64,000 bases of DNA, taken from NCBI RefSeq assembly GCF_040712315.1, contig NC_134017.1, forward strand, positions 6,540,001 to 6,604,000. The letters are read 5' to 3'. Shown piece after piece: positions 45,919 through 59,000 of this stretch (its first letter is position 1; each line of letters begins with the position of its first letter). This DNA is from Castanea sativa (Eukaryota > Streptophyta > Magnoliopsida > Fagales > Fagaceae). A program made the translations under genes and the position numbers. Below the pieces are notes generated by a model. The model worked only from the letters and a program-made list of their open reading frames with translations, did not search any database and was not told where the DNA came from.

Positions 45919-47252
45919 TCAATATATATATAAAAGCAGAGACCTCATGCGAGAGAGCATGAGGTCCTGCCACGTGGCGTACTCTATGAAGAGAATTGAG
46001 ATACCCTTAAGCCATATTAGAGATAAGAATAAATTTAAAAGTAGAGACTCTTTATTTCTTTTGGTTCAATGTTTCAAGACTAATATTTTTTTTTACATTT
46101 TTTATTCAATGTTTTAAAACTACTATTTATTTCATTTGGTTCAATGTTTCAAGACCTTCCATCTCTTACCTACACAAAAAACCCTTTACATTTCCATTCA
46201 TCATTTTCACTTTTACTCCTTTATATACACATGTCCATAGTCTTTCATATCATCCTATCTCAAATATACTTAGACAAAAAATGATGTCATTTAGCTTTAA
46301 CATTTCAATGGCACCTACATAACTCCAACGTTGCAGCATCATTTGATCGTAACCCGTATGAGTAGGCTATGACCAAGGAAGAGGGCTTGCATTTTTTATT
46401 CGGTGACGGTAGCTTACAATTTTGATGTTCCAGTCAGACATAGTAGATTTTGTGAAGGTGATGAGTCGCTTGGAGTCTTTGGGTGTTTGAGATTTTGGTT
46501 TGGGAAAGTTATAAATATATTTTATATTAGAACTAAAGAAAAAGAAAAGGGAACATTCTAATTAATTATTTATAAAGTTAGCTTCTTCTTTTTTTAATTT
46601 TTTTTTTAATTTTGTATTAGAATTCATAATTTGTAGGTTTCTTTGTATATAGCCATAGTGGTAAAAACAAAAATCAATGGTGACTTAAAAGTATTTTTCT
46701 CCTTTTTTTAAAGGATATAGAAGCCTAATTAAAGCCAATTAAATTTTGATAAATGAATGTGTTTTTAGCAAATTTCTCTTAGTTTAATCACGTTCTCTGT
46801 ATGTTGATACTTACAAATGATTTCCTTAATTCCATTGAAATAATTAATTGGGTGTTTATGATCTAGGTCTTCATATTTGGTTGTGAGAATAGAGTGATTG
46901 AGAAAGCGTTTCGGTGGTTTCTTAAATTTTTGTAATTATAGGATATAAAAATATTTTACATTTTAAATTCTTATTTGTAGATTTCAAAATCATTTAATCA
47001 GTTTGAAAAATAAAATCTACTATTAACGGTAAATATTATAATATATTATAATCTTACAATGTTATACAATTTTTAAAATAACTTATGAATTAAAAAAAAT
47101 CAAGTTTCAAAGTATTTAACAATATTATGGGAAAACATAAATATTATACAATAAAATAAGTATTAAGTATTATATGTAGATTTTAATATATATAAAAATA
47201 ATTTCAAATGACATAGTAAAGTAGTCCGCACATCGTGCGGGATATCATCTAG
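45919..47252 (+). mobile_element. Non-autonomous Helitron, both ends present
   Basis: It begins TCAATATATATATAAAAGCA after a host A. It ends with the stem-loop CCGCACATCGTGCGG (47226-47240), then GATATCATCTAG, followed by a host T (47253). TC start, a 3' hairpin about 10 nt before CTAG and insertion between A and T without target duplication are the Helitron hallmarks. Near the 5' end GACCTCATGC-GAGAGA-GCATGAGGTC (45940-45965) forms a perfect 10-bp hairpin. No Rep/helicase ORF is present in its 1334 bp. Confidence 0.88.
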
Positions 47253-48322
47253 TTACTAATAAATATAGGGAAAAGATATGGAATAAATTTTGTTCTTATA
47301 GCAACTCAATAACTACTTCTTTTTGTTTTGTTTTGTTTTGTTTTTTTGAGAAGAAACTTCTTTTTGTTTATTCTTATAGGGACAATAATTATTTCATGCA
47401 TTAAATATATGCATATTCCTTTTCACAATGTGTAGATCCCACAATTAAATGAGCACCACACATTGTGAAAAAGAAGATGCAATATTCATTTATAAGATAC
47501 ATTGTCCACAGAGGGAGGGGGGCTGATAAAGATTGAGATTCATGCTTTATGCTTTATAACGAACATGGTTATAAGGATGAAATCAACAGTTGATGGCCCA
47601 TCGAAGCCACAGCCAAATATGGCATGGTACTTTAATCATTGTGGCGACAGGGAGACTGTTGTGTACCTGTTTTTATTTTCCAACACATTACCCTCATGAA
47701 AAGTGGAAGCTTTATTTTGTATTCTTTTATAATAAAGAAGAAGAACAAGAATTATTAAAAAATAATGATTCATTTTTATCTTCTGTTTTTCTATTAGACT
47801 GATTAGTGCTCGTTTGGAAGAGCTTATGTTCATTGGTTTATTGAACTTAAAAATTAGTTGGCTAAAGTAAGTATAATTATACCTAAGAAAAATAGAAAAG
47901 TTATACATAAGCTAGATAGGAAGAATAATTAACCACTCGTCCAAAGGAACACTAAGGAGATTAGAAATTTTAAACAACTTTCTTACCGATTGGATGCATG
48001 AATTAAAGTGTGTAATTTAAATAAAGATTTAGTAGATTGGCAAAGAAATAAAGAGTACTCCACGAACTTGAGACCTACTATAATTTGTGAGAATTTGTTG
48101 ACTTGAATCAATATGAGTGGTAGTTTTTACCTCTTCAGTTCTTGAAATTCTTTCCTGTTCATAATCCTTGCTATTCAAAATTCTCAACATTATAGTAAAA
48201 GATTGAAGAAGTTTTATTCATTTCATTAATTAAACATTTCTTAGTCAAGTTATTTTATTTTCTTATTTATTGATTTTCTCATCCACCAATTTCTCCTAAT
48301 AGTTGCAATTAAAAAAGTTATA
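47253..48322. other. AT-rich intergenic stretch
   Basis: No gene or clear repeat was seen. The inverted sequences TTCACAATGTGTAGATCC (47422 on) and CACACATTGTGAAA (47457 on) make a weak palindrome. Confidence 0.5.
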
Positions 48323-48802
48323 TGATGAACCAAAAAATGTATCGTCCAAACAACAATAAATGAGCAGAACCTTCAACAGGTTCTGTAATCGCTGATTATT
48401 AAAGATGATAAGTCTAATAATTTGATATGTTACAAAAGCAATAAAGCCTAGTTAATGACGACCATTACTCATTGACCTTAAATTCCCATTAAGACAGGGA
48501 TCGTTACACACAGGGAAATAATTACCTGCAATTATGTACATGAAGACATTTATGTGCGCAACAGCTATCTAAATCACCTATAAAAGAAACAATTCGTCTT
48601 ACTTGCTAAGGTACGTCAAAAATTACTACAAAAACACTTTATATACAAAATATAGGAGCTAATTCTGATTTTATCATCGGAAGGTTTTATGAAAACACCC
48701 CATTGGTGTTTTCTCCACTAAATTCTCTCTTTTATTTTGCAGGCATCCAAAGAAGACGTTGGCTCCATTGGACGAGTAACATACTAATGATTTTAGGCAT
48801 CA
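48323..48802 (+). repeat. 5' LTR of gag-only element
   Basis: Begins TGATGAACCAAAAAATGTAT and ends GATTTTAGGCATCA. It matches 51422-51902 with many scattered differences, indicating an old insertion. Confidence 0.88.
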
Positions 48803-48880
48803 TTAGTTTGACGCTGTCTGTGGGAAGGACATATCTGAAACCAGTGCTCTAATCTGTTGTAAAAGTTTTTTGTCCTTTCA

Positions 48881-49780
48881 ATGGATCCTAATTCTTCAAA
48901 CCAAATGAAGGAGTAAATCCGAACCCTTGTTGTGAGTGTAGAAGAGTTGACCAAGCAAAATGAGGAGTTGAGGCAGAGAAGCGACAATGCCCCACCTAGG
49001 ATACAGAACAGGGAACAACAAAGCAATAACGAAGAGAACAACCGAAGGAAAGATCATTTTGATGGAATTGAGCGTCCAAGTAGGATGCAAGAGGAATTCC
49101 AAAACATGAAGAAACGGATGGACGAGTTGAATAACTTGGATGGGATGATCAAACAAACTGCGTCACCTTATATTGCTGCTGTGCTAGACTTGCCACTGCC
49201 GCAGGAGTTTAGGCTCCCATAAGTTGACTCATTTGACGGTTTAAAGGATCTGCTTGACCATATTGAATCCTTCAAAAGTCTAATGAACTTGCAGAAAACC
49301 TCGGATGAAATTATGTGTAGAGGTTTTCCAATTAATTTGAAGGGAGTAGCCAAGGTATGGTTCAACAAGATTCCCCCTTTGACAATTGGATGTTTCAACG
49401 AACTAGGTGAGGCTTTCGTCTATCACTTCATTGGCGGCCAAAGGTATAGACAACCCACTTTGCATTTGTTAAGTGTGAGATAGGAAGTTGGAGAATCCTT
49501 AAGAATGTATGTGACAAGATCTAACAAAGAAGTCCTGCAAGTGGACGAAGCAAAGGATTAGGTGTTGGTCACGGCCTTCTAGGTAGGACTAAGATCAGAG
49601 GATTTCTTGTTTTCAATAACAAGGAACCCGCTAGCAACCATTGCTGACCTATTGTTCAAAATACAAAAGTACATGAATGCAGAGGATGTCTTAGCCTCTA
49701 AAGGAATCATGAAAAGCTACACACGAGAAAGAAGTTATCACCTAACAAACATGGATGAGATAGATCTACCTCGTCCATGA
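48881..49780 (+). pseudogene. Gypsy-type gag with five stop codons
   Basis: A single frame from ATG 48881 to TGA 49778 encodes a gag-like protein of about 300 aa with a coiled-coil-like charged N-terminus (EELTKQNEELRQRSD). The retrotransposon gag core follows (FDGLKDLLDHIESFKSLMNL, GVAKVWFNKIPP, FNELGEAFVYHF). In-frame stops are at 48914, 49220, 49481, 49559 and 49580, but there is no frameshift. No zinc knuckle is seen. Confidence 0.8.
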
Positions 49781-49969
49781 AATGCTGAGAACGTAAGAAA
49801 ATATGACTAGTAAGTGTTTTCCTGTTTTTCTTACTTTTTTTTTTATCATCCTTTTTTGTATTTCATTACTAAATAAAGGTCTCCCTCGGGTAATGACCTT
49901 GAATACAAGATCCAGAGACTTCTCTTTCAAAAAATGAAGTGATCCTAGGATTCCTCTCTCAAAAGATGT

Positions 49970-51310
49970 ATTGATCATCCAGTGACACGCAATGGTCATG
50001 CCATCTAAAGACGATTGCCCAACGACACGCAGCAATTGTAAAACAGATGTATTGATCATCCAGCAACACGCAACGATCATGCCATCAAAAAATGATTTCC
50101 CTACGAAATGCAGCAATCATAAACAAAAAAGATGCATTGATTTTCCTGCGACATGCAACGATCATACCATCAAAAGATTAATTGCCCTGCGAAATGTAGC
50201 AATCGCAAATCAAAAGATGAATTGCCCAGCGAAACGCAGTAATCTCAAAATAGATGCATTGATCATCCAATAACATGCAATGATCATGCCATCAAAAGAT
50301 GATTGCCCTACAAAACATAGCAATCGCAAAAAAGAAAAAAAAGAAAAAAAAAAGATGCATTGATTGTCCTGCAACATGCAACGATCATACCAATAAAAGA
50401 TTAATTGCCCTGCGAAATGTAGCAATCACAAATCAAAAGATGAATTGCCTAGCGAAACGCATTAATCTCAAAATAGATGCATTGATTGTCCAATGACATG
50501 CAATGATCATGCCATCAAAAGATGATTGCCCTGCAAAACATAGCAATCGCAAAAAAAGAAGAAGAAGATGCATTGATTGTCTTGCAACACGCAACGATCA
50601 TACCATCAAAAGACGAATTGCCCTAAAAAATGTAGCAATCGCAAATCAAAAGATGAATTGCCTTGCAAAACAGATGCATTTATCATCTAGCGATACACAA
50701 TGATCATGCCATCAAAAGACAATTTCCCTGCAAAACGCAGCAATTGCAAAAAAAAAAAAGATTCATTGATTGTCCTGCGACACGCAATTATAATACCATC
50801 AAAAGACCAATTGCCCTGCGCAAATTGCCCTACGAAATGCAGCAATCGCAAATCAAAAGACGAATTGCCCTGCAAAATGTAGCAATCGCAAATCAAAAGA
50901 CGAATTGCCCTACAAAATGTAGCAATTGCAAATCAAAAGATGAATTGTCCTGCGACATGCAGTAATTGTTAAAAAAAAAAATGCATTGATCGTCTAGCGA
51001 CACGCAATGATCATGTCATCAAAAGACAATTAGCCAGAGACATGCAACAATTGCAAAAAAAAAAAAGAAAAAAAATGCATTGATCATCTAGTGACACGGC
51101 AACGATCATGCCATCTAAAGACAATTGCCCAACGACGCGCTGCAATCATAAAACAGATGCATTGATCGTCTAGTGACACATAATGATCATGCCATTAGAA
51201 GATGATTGCCCAGCGACATGCAGCAATTGCCAAACAATACATATGCATTGATCGTCCAGTGACACATGCAATGATCATGCCATCTAAAGACAATTGCCCA
51301 GTGACGATTG
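49970..51310 (+). repeat. Irregular minisatellite inside the gag-only element
   Basis: Thirteen copies of a core like CAATGATCATGCCATCAAAAG occur at intervals of about 81-122 bp (one gap of 221), starting near 49990, 50075, 50157, 50279, 50380, 50502, 50593, 50698, 50785, 51006, 51100, 51181 and 51269. Between cores lies a shorter unit of about 38 bp, ATTGCCCTGCGAAATGNAGC then AATCGCAAATCAAAAGATG, itself repeated in places (50811-50950). A-rich interruptions vary in length. Repeated open frames are a by-product. Confidence 0.9.
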
Positions 51311-51421
51311 TAAACAAAATTGCCGAGAAAAGAATGGAATTCGAAGCGACATGGATGAATCTAGTTTATTCCTAGAAAATTGTCCTCCTCTAGATAAACA
51401 ATTTCGAAATAAGAGGGCAAT

Positions 51422-51902
51422 TGATGAACCAAAAAATGTATCGTCCAAACAACAATAAATGAGTACCACCTTCAATAGGTTCTGTAACTGCTGATCATTA
51501 AAGATGATGAGCTCAATCATTTAATATGTTACAAAAGCAATAAAGCCTATTTAATGATGACTATTATTCATCGACCTTAAACTCTCATTAAGACAGAGGC
51601 CGTTACACATAGGGAAATAATTACCTGAAGTTATGTACATGAAGACATTTATGTGCACAACAACTATCTAAATCACCTATAAAAGGGATGATCCATATCA
51701 CTTGCTAAGGTATGTCAAAAATTATTACAAAAAACTATCAATATACAAAATATAGGAGTTGATTCTGACTTTATTATCGGAGGGTTTTAAGAAAACACCC
51801 CACTGGTGTTTTCTCAACCAAATTCTCTCTTTTATTTTGCAGGCATCCAAAAAAGATATTGGCTCCATTGGACGAATAACATACTGACGATTTTAGCCAT
51901 CA
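51422..51902 (+). repeat. 3' LTR of gag-only element
   Basis: Begins TGATGAACCAAAAAATGTAT and ends GATTTTAGCCATCA. It is preceded by a weak purine tract (AAGAGGG, 51411-51417). Confidence 0.88.
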
Positions 51903-52260
51903 TTATCACTGATTATTAAGATTAATCTGTCGATTTAAGGAAAAATCAAAATGTTTAACCTAACAAGGCTTGGAATAGTCTCATATATAATTCATATAGA
52001 ATGATTCCTAAAAAAAGTAAGGATGTGAATTTAACCCACCAATTTGACTGAATTCAATCCAACCCGATGGCCAAATTGGTTATTTAATGGTTGATGGGTT
52101 GGGTGGGTTTTATTTTTTATTTTTTGTGGATATTGAGTTTGGTTGAGTTCATGTTGGAAAGATTTTAAATTTAAATAACCTGACTAAACCCATGCTATTA
52201 ATAATTTACAAATATATGTAATTTAAATATTTTTGTTGATTCATTTTTGTATCTTGAGAC

Positions 52261-54716
52261 TATCATGTCCCTGTCAGCTTTAAAAAAAAAAAAAAATGTT
52301 AAGGTCAGATTTTAAGCCCCTCCCACATGGCCCCCACCTAACCCCATTACCCATCATTCTCCACCACTCATTTTTCTCTTATTTCTTCTCTCTTTTGGCC
52401 GGCTCTCGCCTTTCTTTCTCTCTTTCATTTTTTCTTTCTTTTCTCTTCACTTAAACACACTCACTTCTCAACTCACCCGCCGGCCTCCTCTCCAAAACAC
52501 ACCATCTCACCATCATTTTTCCGGCAAGATCACCGGAAAAATTCTTAGGAACCCATAAGCATCTTCATCATTTTATTTGAGGTAAAAATTTCTAATCTTT
52601 TGGTAGGTTTTACACTTTTGCTTGAGGATAATTTTTATCTAAGCTTTGATAATGATACTCATGTGATTTATGAGCATTGGAAGTGATATTTATGTGTTTT
52701 TATGTATGGGTTTTGTATTGGTGGAATTTTTGATGAGTGGGTATATATATTTTGTGCTAAAATGGCTATTCAAGGTTTATGTATGGTGGAAAAATTTAGG
52801 GGTTTTAAGATATAATGTATGATGGTTGGTAAATTTAATTTTGCCATTGTCATTGGGTTTATTTGGAGTTAGTGAAATTCTAAATTTCTTGTCTTGGAGG
52901 ATATGTTGATTTTTGCTTTCATGGGTCTCTTAATGATGTAGTGTAAATCTTATGAAAACTAGTAATAATGTTGGAGATATTATAAAATGGCTTTACTTTA
53001 TAAATTGGAGTTGATACCTTGTGAATAAATTTGTTGAGAAACCTTGGGAATGGTATATATTATCTTTGATGAGGTTAAATAGTAGGCTTGCCTAATTAAG
53101 TGTTTATTTGGCAAATCCTAAATTTTGGTTAGATACAATTTCAAGTTTTAGACTTATTGTGATAGGTTTACTTGATATTGTTTAGGTTCTAGCTAATCTC
53201 CTTGGAACTTGGAGAGTTAAGCTTTTGTGGTTGCGAGGTAAGTAGCTTCTTAATGGGATATTTTTGGAAAATTACCATATTTCACAAACGATGTTTTTGG
53301 GTCAAACACATTTTGAAAAATTATATATGGATATATGTTTTCTTAAAATTGTCGTGTTGTGACCCTATTACATATTATTATATATAAAAATGCATCATAT
53401 TTGGTATTACATTTGGGGAAATGCATGAATTGTTGATATGGAAAAATGAACATCTTTTATTTAATCTTTGATAAGGAAATTATGGATTCTATGGTATAAT
53501 AGAAAATTTAAAGATGCTTATCTTGTCTTAGTACTTGAGAAATTGATAGAAAATCTTCTTGGGAAGAATGAAGTTGAAAAACCTTACAAACTTTGTGGAA
53601 ATAGATTTTTAAGGTTTTTTTTTTTTTTTTTTCCTGAAACTACTTGGATATAAACTATGTGTTTCAAAGTAATGTAACTTGTGAGCATCATGTAGTTTTA
53701 ACACCATGCCATGTGTGATTTTCCGGTGATCACCCGATTTGATTTTCGTAGTCTTTGTGACAACGGAATCAAATCTAGGTCAGTGCCCTTTCATTTTGGA
53801 TGACACGTTCTTCCCTGCTGTCCATTGGGGGAAGAGGTTCCTTGATTGTGTGTGGGTGAGGCTGCTGTCCATGGGGCCAAAAGACCACATGTAAAAGAGG
53901 TCCTATTTGACGCGCTCTCTCTGCTGCCCATGGGGGGAGAGAAAAACCTTGAGGGTATATGTGAGGCTGCTGTCCATGGGGCCAAGAGTCTGCATACCAG
54001 AGAGGACAATATCATGCCAATTGTGAATGAGTGGATCCCCTGACCGGTCTATGTGGTAGTGTGGTTTATTATTGTGATAATTTATCTTATGTTAGATATT
54101 ATGGCTTTGGAATTTATATTGTTAGTGCTCACAGATTATAGTCTATTGCTTCAAGGTAGTTACTTAGAGAAATTTGGTATTTCATTATTTAACCATTCTT
54201 GTCATATTATTATTCTTGATGATGAAACTTGCATTTCCCCCACCCCCATTAATTGTGCTACTTACTGGGCCCTGTCTCATCCCATTATTTTTATAAACTT
54301 TTCAGAGTAGACAACAATATTTTGAGACAGCTTTTGGTGGCTAATAGTAGTTAGACTAACTACTGATGGAGGCTGAACTTTTGTAATGGAGTTATTTGAT
54401 GATGTACATTTTAGAATAGGCTTGACTCATTCTTTTGTATATTATAGTGGTTGTGACTATATTCCCTCTGATGGGACAAGCTGTTGATATGTAATTATTA
54501 TTCAGACCTCTATTCTTTTGTGGCCAATAGTTTTTGTAATTAATGCTTAGAGCTCTGACTTACTTTGAGAGTATATTCAATGGAATTATTAAGATAATTC
54601 TTGATGTTGATACTTGATAGGATTTATGTGGATTGAATTTTCAAAAAGTAAAAAATTTACAGGTAATTGAGATGTCTTTCTCACGCTTTGAACCCGTTGG
54701 GGTTTGGGGCGTGACA
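52261..54716 (+). repeat. 5' LTR of chromovirus
   Basis: It starts TATCATGTCCCTGTCAGC, where the 3' LTR has TGTCACGTCCCTGTCAGC, so the terminal TG has decayed to TA. It ends GGGGCGTGACA. It keeps a segment at about 53566-53615 and another at about 54366-54405 that the 3' LTR has lost. Inside, GCTGCTGTCCATGGGG and related CTGCTGCCCATGGGG motifs recur at 53815-53980. Confidence 0.93.
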
Positions 54717-54720
54717 GTTA

Positions 54721-54732
54721 TGGTATTAAAGC
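54721..54732 (+). other. Primer-binding site
   Basis: TGGTATTAAAGC, four bases after the 5' LTR, corresponds to TGGTATCAGAGC, the complement of the 3' end of initiator-Met tRNA, with two substitutions. Confidence 0.85.
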
Positions 54733-54944
54733 ATAGGTTATGATTCTATAGACTTTTGAAAATAGGAATTGATTTTGATCTAAGTCAGAGCATTAGGGGT
54801 TGATGAATTCTTTATTTTATACCTTTGTTTCAGCTTCCACCTGCTATTCCTTTTCTTCTCTATCTTTTCTGTGTTAACCTTCTATGTTGCCTTATGATTT
54901 ACTTGCTTGTTTCTTGGGTATAGGTATAAGTACTTTGGTACACT

Positions 54945-56001
54945 ATGCCTCCTAAAAAGTAAGGCATGTGGATGAGGTTACAGCTCTTGAGCATGGTCAT
55001 AGGCAACGCCAAGAGCGTGAGAGACCTGTCACTCCTGATGGTGGTGAGATTAATGAGGAGGCAGTGGCAAACAGGATTTATGCTAGGATTGCTAGAGCAA
55101 TCTAGGGTGGTGAACGGAGGAGGGACGGTTGCCTTTTTCCGGAGTTCAATAAGCAAAATCCTCCAACTTTTGATGGGGGACCTGATCCTATAGCAGTAGA
55201 GAACTGGCTGCTAAAGATGGAAAAATTACTGAGAGCTCTTAGATGCACTGATGCTGAAAAGGTGGAGTATGCCACTTATACTCTTCAGGGTCCTGCTGAG
55301 AGATGGTGGAGAGGCGCTGAGTGTTTGTTGAGCACTCCCATTACTTGGGAGAAGTTTAAGGAAGTTTTTAATGGGACATACTTCCCAGATGTAGTGAGGG
55401 ATCGTAAGGCAAGAGAATTTTCTGATTTGGTTCAGGGGGCTATGACAGTGGAGGAGTATGCTGCTAAGTTTGTTGAGCTCTCTCGCTTTGCTCCTTACTT
55501 AATTCCAGATGAGTCTAAGAAAGTGAAAAAGTTTTGGGAAGGCCTTGATGGTAGGATTCGCCCTCTCATTATAGCCTCCAGAGTGGATACTTATACTGAG
55601 GCTGTGAAGCGGGCAATGAGTCTTGAAGAAGATTATAAGCACAACCCTAATGCCAAGGAGAGTGAAAAGAAGCAAGGGCCCTTTCCTTCTCAACATGGTA
55701 AGGGTCAAGGGCATAAGAAAGGATTCTTTAAAAACTCGGGTAATAGAGGACAATCTTCTAGGCATAGCAAGAGTGCCTATCCTCAATCTGGTGATAAGAA
55801 GTCTTGCTCTCGTTGTGGTAAACTTCATGATGGAAAAAATTGTGATGGGGTCAAGATTTGTTTTGTTTGTAAGCAACCTGGACACTTTGCTAGAGATTGC
55901 CCAAGTTCTAAGGGCTCGGGTTCCTCTTCCTCATCTCAAGTTACAAAGGGTAATGACAATGGGAAGAAGGTGCAAGGTAGAGTGTATGCCTTAACTACTT
56001 A
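54945..56001 (+). pseudogene. Chromovirus gag, broken
   Basis: The ATG at 54945 (MPPKK) meets a TAA after five codons, and the rest of gag is in another frame, with a TAG at 55103-55105. From about 55106 the frame is open to TAG 55999-56001. It contains the gag core (NPPTFDGGPDP, LQGPAERWWRGAECLL, FVELSRFAPYLIPDE). Two Cys-rich zinc-knuckle units follow, CSRCGKLHDGKNC and CFVCKQPGHFARDC (the second at 55859-55900). Confidence 0.9.
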
Positions 56002-59000
56002 GGATGCTCAGGCCACGGATACGGTGGTGGTAGATATACTTCCTTTGTTCTCTGCACATGCTAAAGTTCTTTTTGATCCTGGTTCTACGCATTCTTTTGT
56101 TTCTTGTGCATTTGCTAAGAATCATGATAAGAGCCCCGAACTACTTGACTTTGAGTTATCGGTTTCTACCCCTGTTGGTGATACTTTATTAACTAATCTT
56201 GTGCTTAAGTCTTGTATTATTTGTATTGAGGGTAGAGAGCTTTTGGCTGATTTGGTGTTGTTGGATATGCATGATTTTGATGTTATTTTGGGCATGGATT
56301 GGTTGGCTTCTTACTATGCTAGTGTGCATTGTTTTGAGAAAGAAGTGGTGTTTAGGCTTCCAGGCGAATCAGAGTTTTTATTTAAGGCTTCGTGTTTGCC
56401 TTTTATGCCTCGTGTGATATCATGCATACAAGCAAACCGCTTGCTTAGAAAGGGATGCCAAGGATTCCTTGCTAGTGTAGTGGATTCACAAAGTAGAGAA
56501 TTGGAGATAGGAGACATTCCCATTGTGAGGGAATTTTCAGATGTTTTTCCTGATGATTTGCCTGGGTTGCCCCCGGATCGTGAGATTGAGTTCTCTATTG
56601 ATCTCCTTCCAAGTACTGCACCTATTTCTAAGGCACCTTATAGAATGGCACCTACAGAGTTGAAAGAGCTTAAGGAGCAATTGGTAGAATTGTTGGACAA
56701 GGGGTTTATTCGCCCTAATGCCTCGCCTTGGGGAGCTCCAGTTTTATTTGTCAAGAAAAAGGATGGGTCTATAAGGTTATGTATTGATTATCGTGAGCTT
56801 AATAGAGTCACCATTAAGAATAAATATCCTTTGCCTCGTATTGATGACCTATTTGATCAGTTGCAAGGAGCACAAGTCTTTTCTAAGATTGATCTTCGTT
56901 CTGGTTACCACCAGTTGAAGATTAAGGGTGAGGATATACCAAAGACGGCCTTTCAGACTAGATATGGTCATTATGAGTTTTTGGTGATGCCGTTTGGATT
57001 AACTAATGCCCTTGTTGCTTTTATGGATTTGATGAATAGGGTATTTCATGAGTACTTGGATCGATTTGTCATTGTGTTCATTGATGATATTTTGATTTAT
57101 TAATTCTAAGAGTCAAGAAGAGCATGAAGAACACTTGAGGATTATTTTATAGATTTTAAGAGAAAGGAAGTTGTATGCTAAGCTGAAGAAGTGTGAATTT
57201 TGGTTGAATTAAGTGGTGTTCTTGGGTCATGTGATATCTAAGGATGGAATTACAGTGGATCCTAATAAGATAGAAGCTGTGGTTAATTGGGATAGGCCTA
57301 CAAATGTGAGTGAGGTTAGAAGTTTCTTGGGCCTTGCTGGTTACTATAGAAGATTTGTAGAGGGGTTTTCCCGCATTGCAGCTCCTTTGACACAACTAAC
57401 TCGGAAGAATGTTAAATTCGAGTGGAAGGGAGATTGTGAGAAAAGCTTCCAAGAGCTAAAGCGGAGGTTGGTCACAGCTCCAATGTTAACTATCCCTTCA
57501 GGTACAGGGGGTTTTGTTATTTATAGTGATGCTTCTCATAAGGGACTTGGTTGTGTGTTGATGCAAAATGGGAAGGTTGTGGCTTATGCCTCCCGTCAGT
57601 TGAAAAATTATGAGAAAAATTACCCCACTCATGACTTGGAGTTGGCTGCAGTTGTTTTTGCTTTGAAAATTTGGAGATATCATTTATATGGGGAAAGATG
57701 CGAGATTTTCACTGATCATAAAAGTTTGAAGTATTTCTTTACCCAAAAGGAGTTAAATATGAGGCAACGAAGATGGTTGGAGCTGGTTAAGGATTATGAT
57801 TGTTCTATTAACTATCATCCTGGTAAGGCTAATGTTGTAGCTGATGCTCTTAGTAGAAAGCCTTCGAGTTTTTCAGCTGCTTTGCTAACCTCTCAAAAGG
57901 AAATTATTCAGGATCTTGAAAGGATGAAGATTGAGGTTGTTATGGGCTATTTTGAGGCCTACCTGGCTAGTTTGAGTGTTCAACCAACTTTGGTGGAAAG
58001 AATTAAATTGTCACAGGCCGATGACCCACATCTAAAGAAAATTTTGGATGAGGTGCGTAGTGGAAGGAAATCTGAATTTTCTATCTCTGAGGATGGTGCA
58101 TTGAGATTTGGGAGTAGACTTTGTGTGCCAAATGATTCATTGATTAAAAAGGAGATTCTAGAGGAGGCTCACTATTCCCCATATACAATACATCCGGGTA
58201 GTACAAAGATGTACCATGATCTTCGTGAAAACTTTTGGTGGAATAATATGAAAAGGGAGATTGCTCACTTCGTAGAGCAATGTTTGACTTGTCAGTAGGT
58301 TAAGGTGTTGCACCAACGACCCTCGAGTTTGTTGCAACCACTTCCTATTCCCCAATGGAAGTGGGAGAAAATTTCTATGGATTTTGTTTTTGGATTGCCA
58401 AGATCTCCTAAGGGGCATGATGCTATTTGGGTGATTGTTGATAGAATGACAAAATCAGCTCATTTTCTCCCTATTTGGATGAACTACTCCCTTGATCAGT
58501 TAGCTAAGCTCTATGTTGATGAGATTGTGAGACTTCACGGAGTACCTACTTCTATTGTTTCAGATAGAGACCCAAGGTTTACTTCTCGTTTTTGGGGTGG
58601 TGTGCAAAAGGCCTTGGGTACTAGATTGGATTTTAGCACGGCTTTCCACCCTCAGACAGATGGACAATCTGAACAGACTATTCAAACTCTAGAAGATATG
58701 TTGAGAGCATGCGTTTTGGATTTTAAGGGGAATTGGGCTAGTCACTTACCTTTGGTGGAGTTTGCTTACAATAATAGTTATCATTCAAGTATTAAAGCAG
58801 CACCTTATGAAGCTTTGTATGGGAGAAAGTGTAGATTCCCGATTTGTTGGGATGAGGTGGGAGAATGAAAAATATTAGGGCCAAAGATTATTCAGAGGAC
58901 TTGTGAAAAGGTAAATATGATTCGTGATCGACTACGAGCAGCCCAAAGTAGACAAAAGATCTATTATGACATTAAAAGGAAGGCTTTGGAACTTAAAATT

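Larger units (their letters stand above)
48323..51902 (+). mobile_element. Gag-only LTR retroelement (TR-GAG type)
   Basis: LTRs lie at 48323-48802 and 51422-51902. A primer site (TTGACGCTGTCTGTGGGAA, near 48808, versus the usual TGGCGCCGTCTGTGGG) follows the 5' LTR. Flanks TTATA (48318-48322) and TTATC (51903-51907) are a one-mismatch target duplication. Between the LTRs lie only a broken gag (48881-49780) and a 1.3-kb tandem repeat region, with no protease, RT or integrase. Short gag-only elements mobilised by others are known from plants as TR-GAG. Confidence 0.85.

Noticed and set aside
49970..51310. Regular repeats that could look like a CRISPR array
   Set aside because: The intervals are irregular, spacers are themselves related, the host is a plant, and the array lies between two LTRs.
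53791..54043. Open frames inside the chromovirus LTRs, repeated near 60955-61207
   Set aside because: They occur in both LTRs, differ between the copies and resemble no known protein; they follow the GCTGCTGTCCATGGGG repeats.
55499..55885. Minus-strand and alternative-frame ORFs over gag
   Set aside because: They overlap a clearly recognisable gag frame and have no domain of their own.
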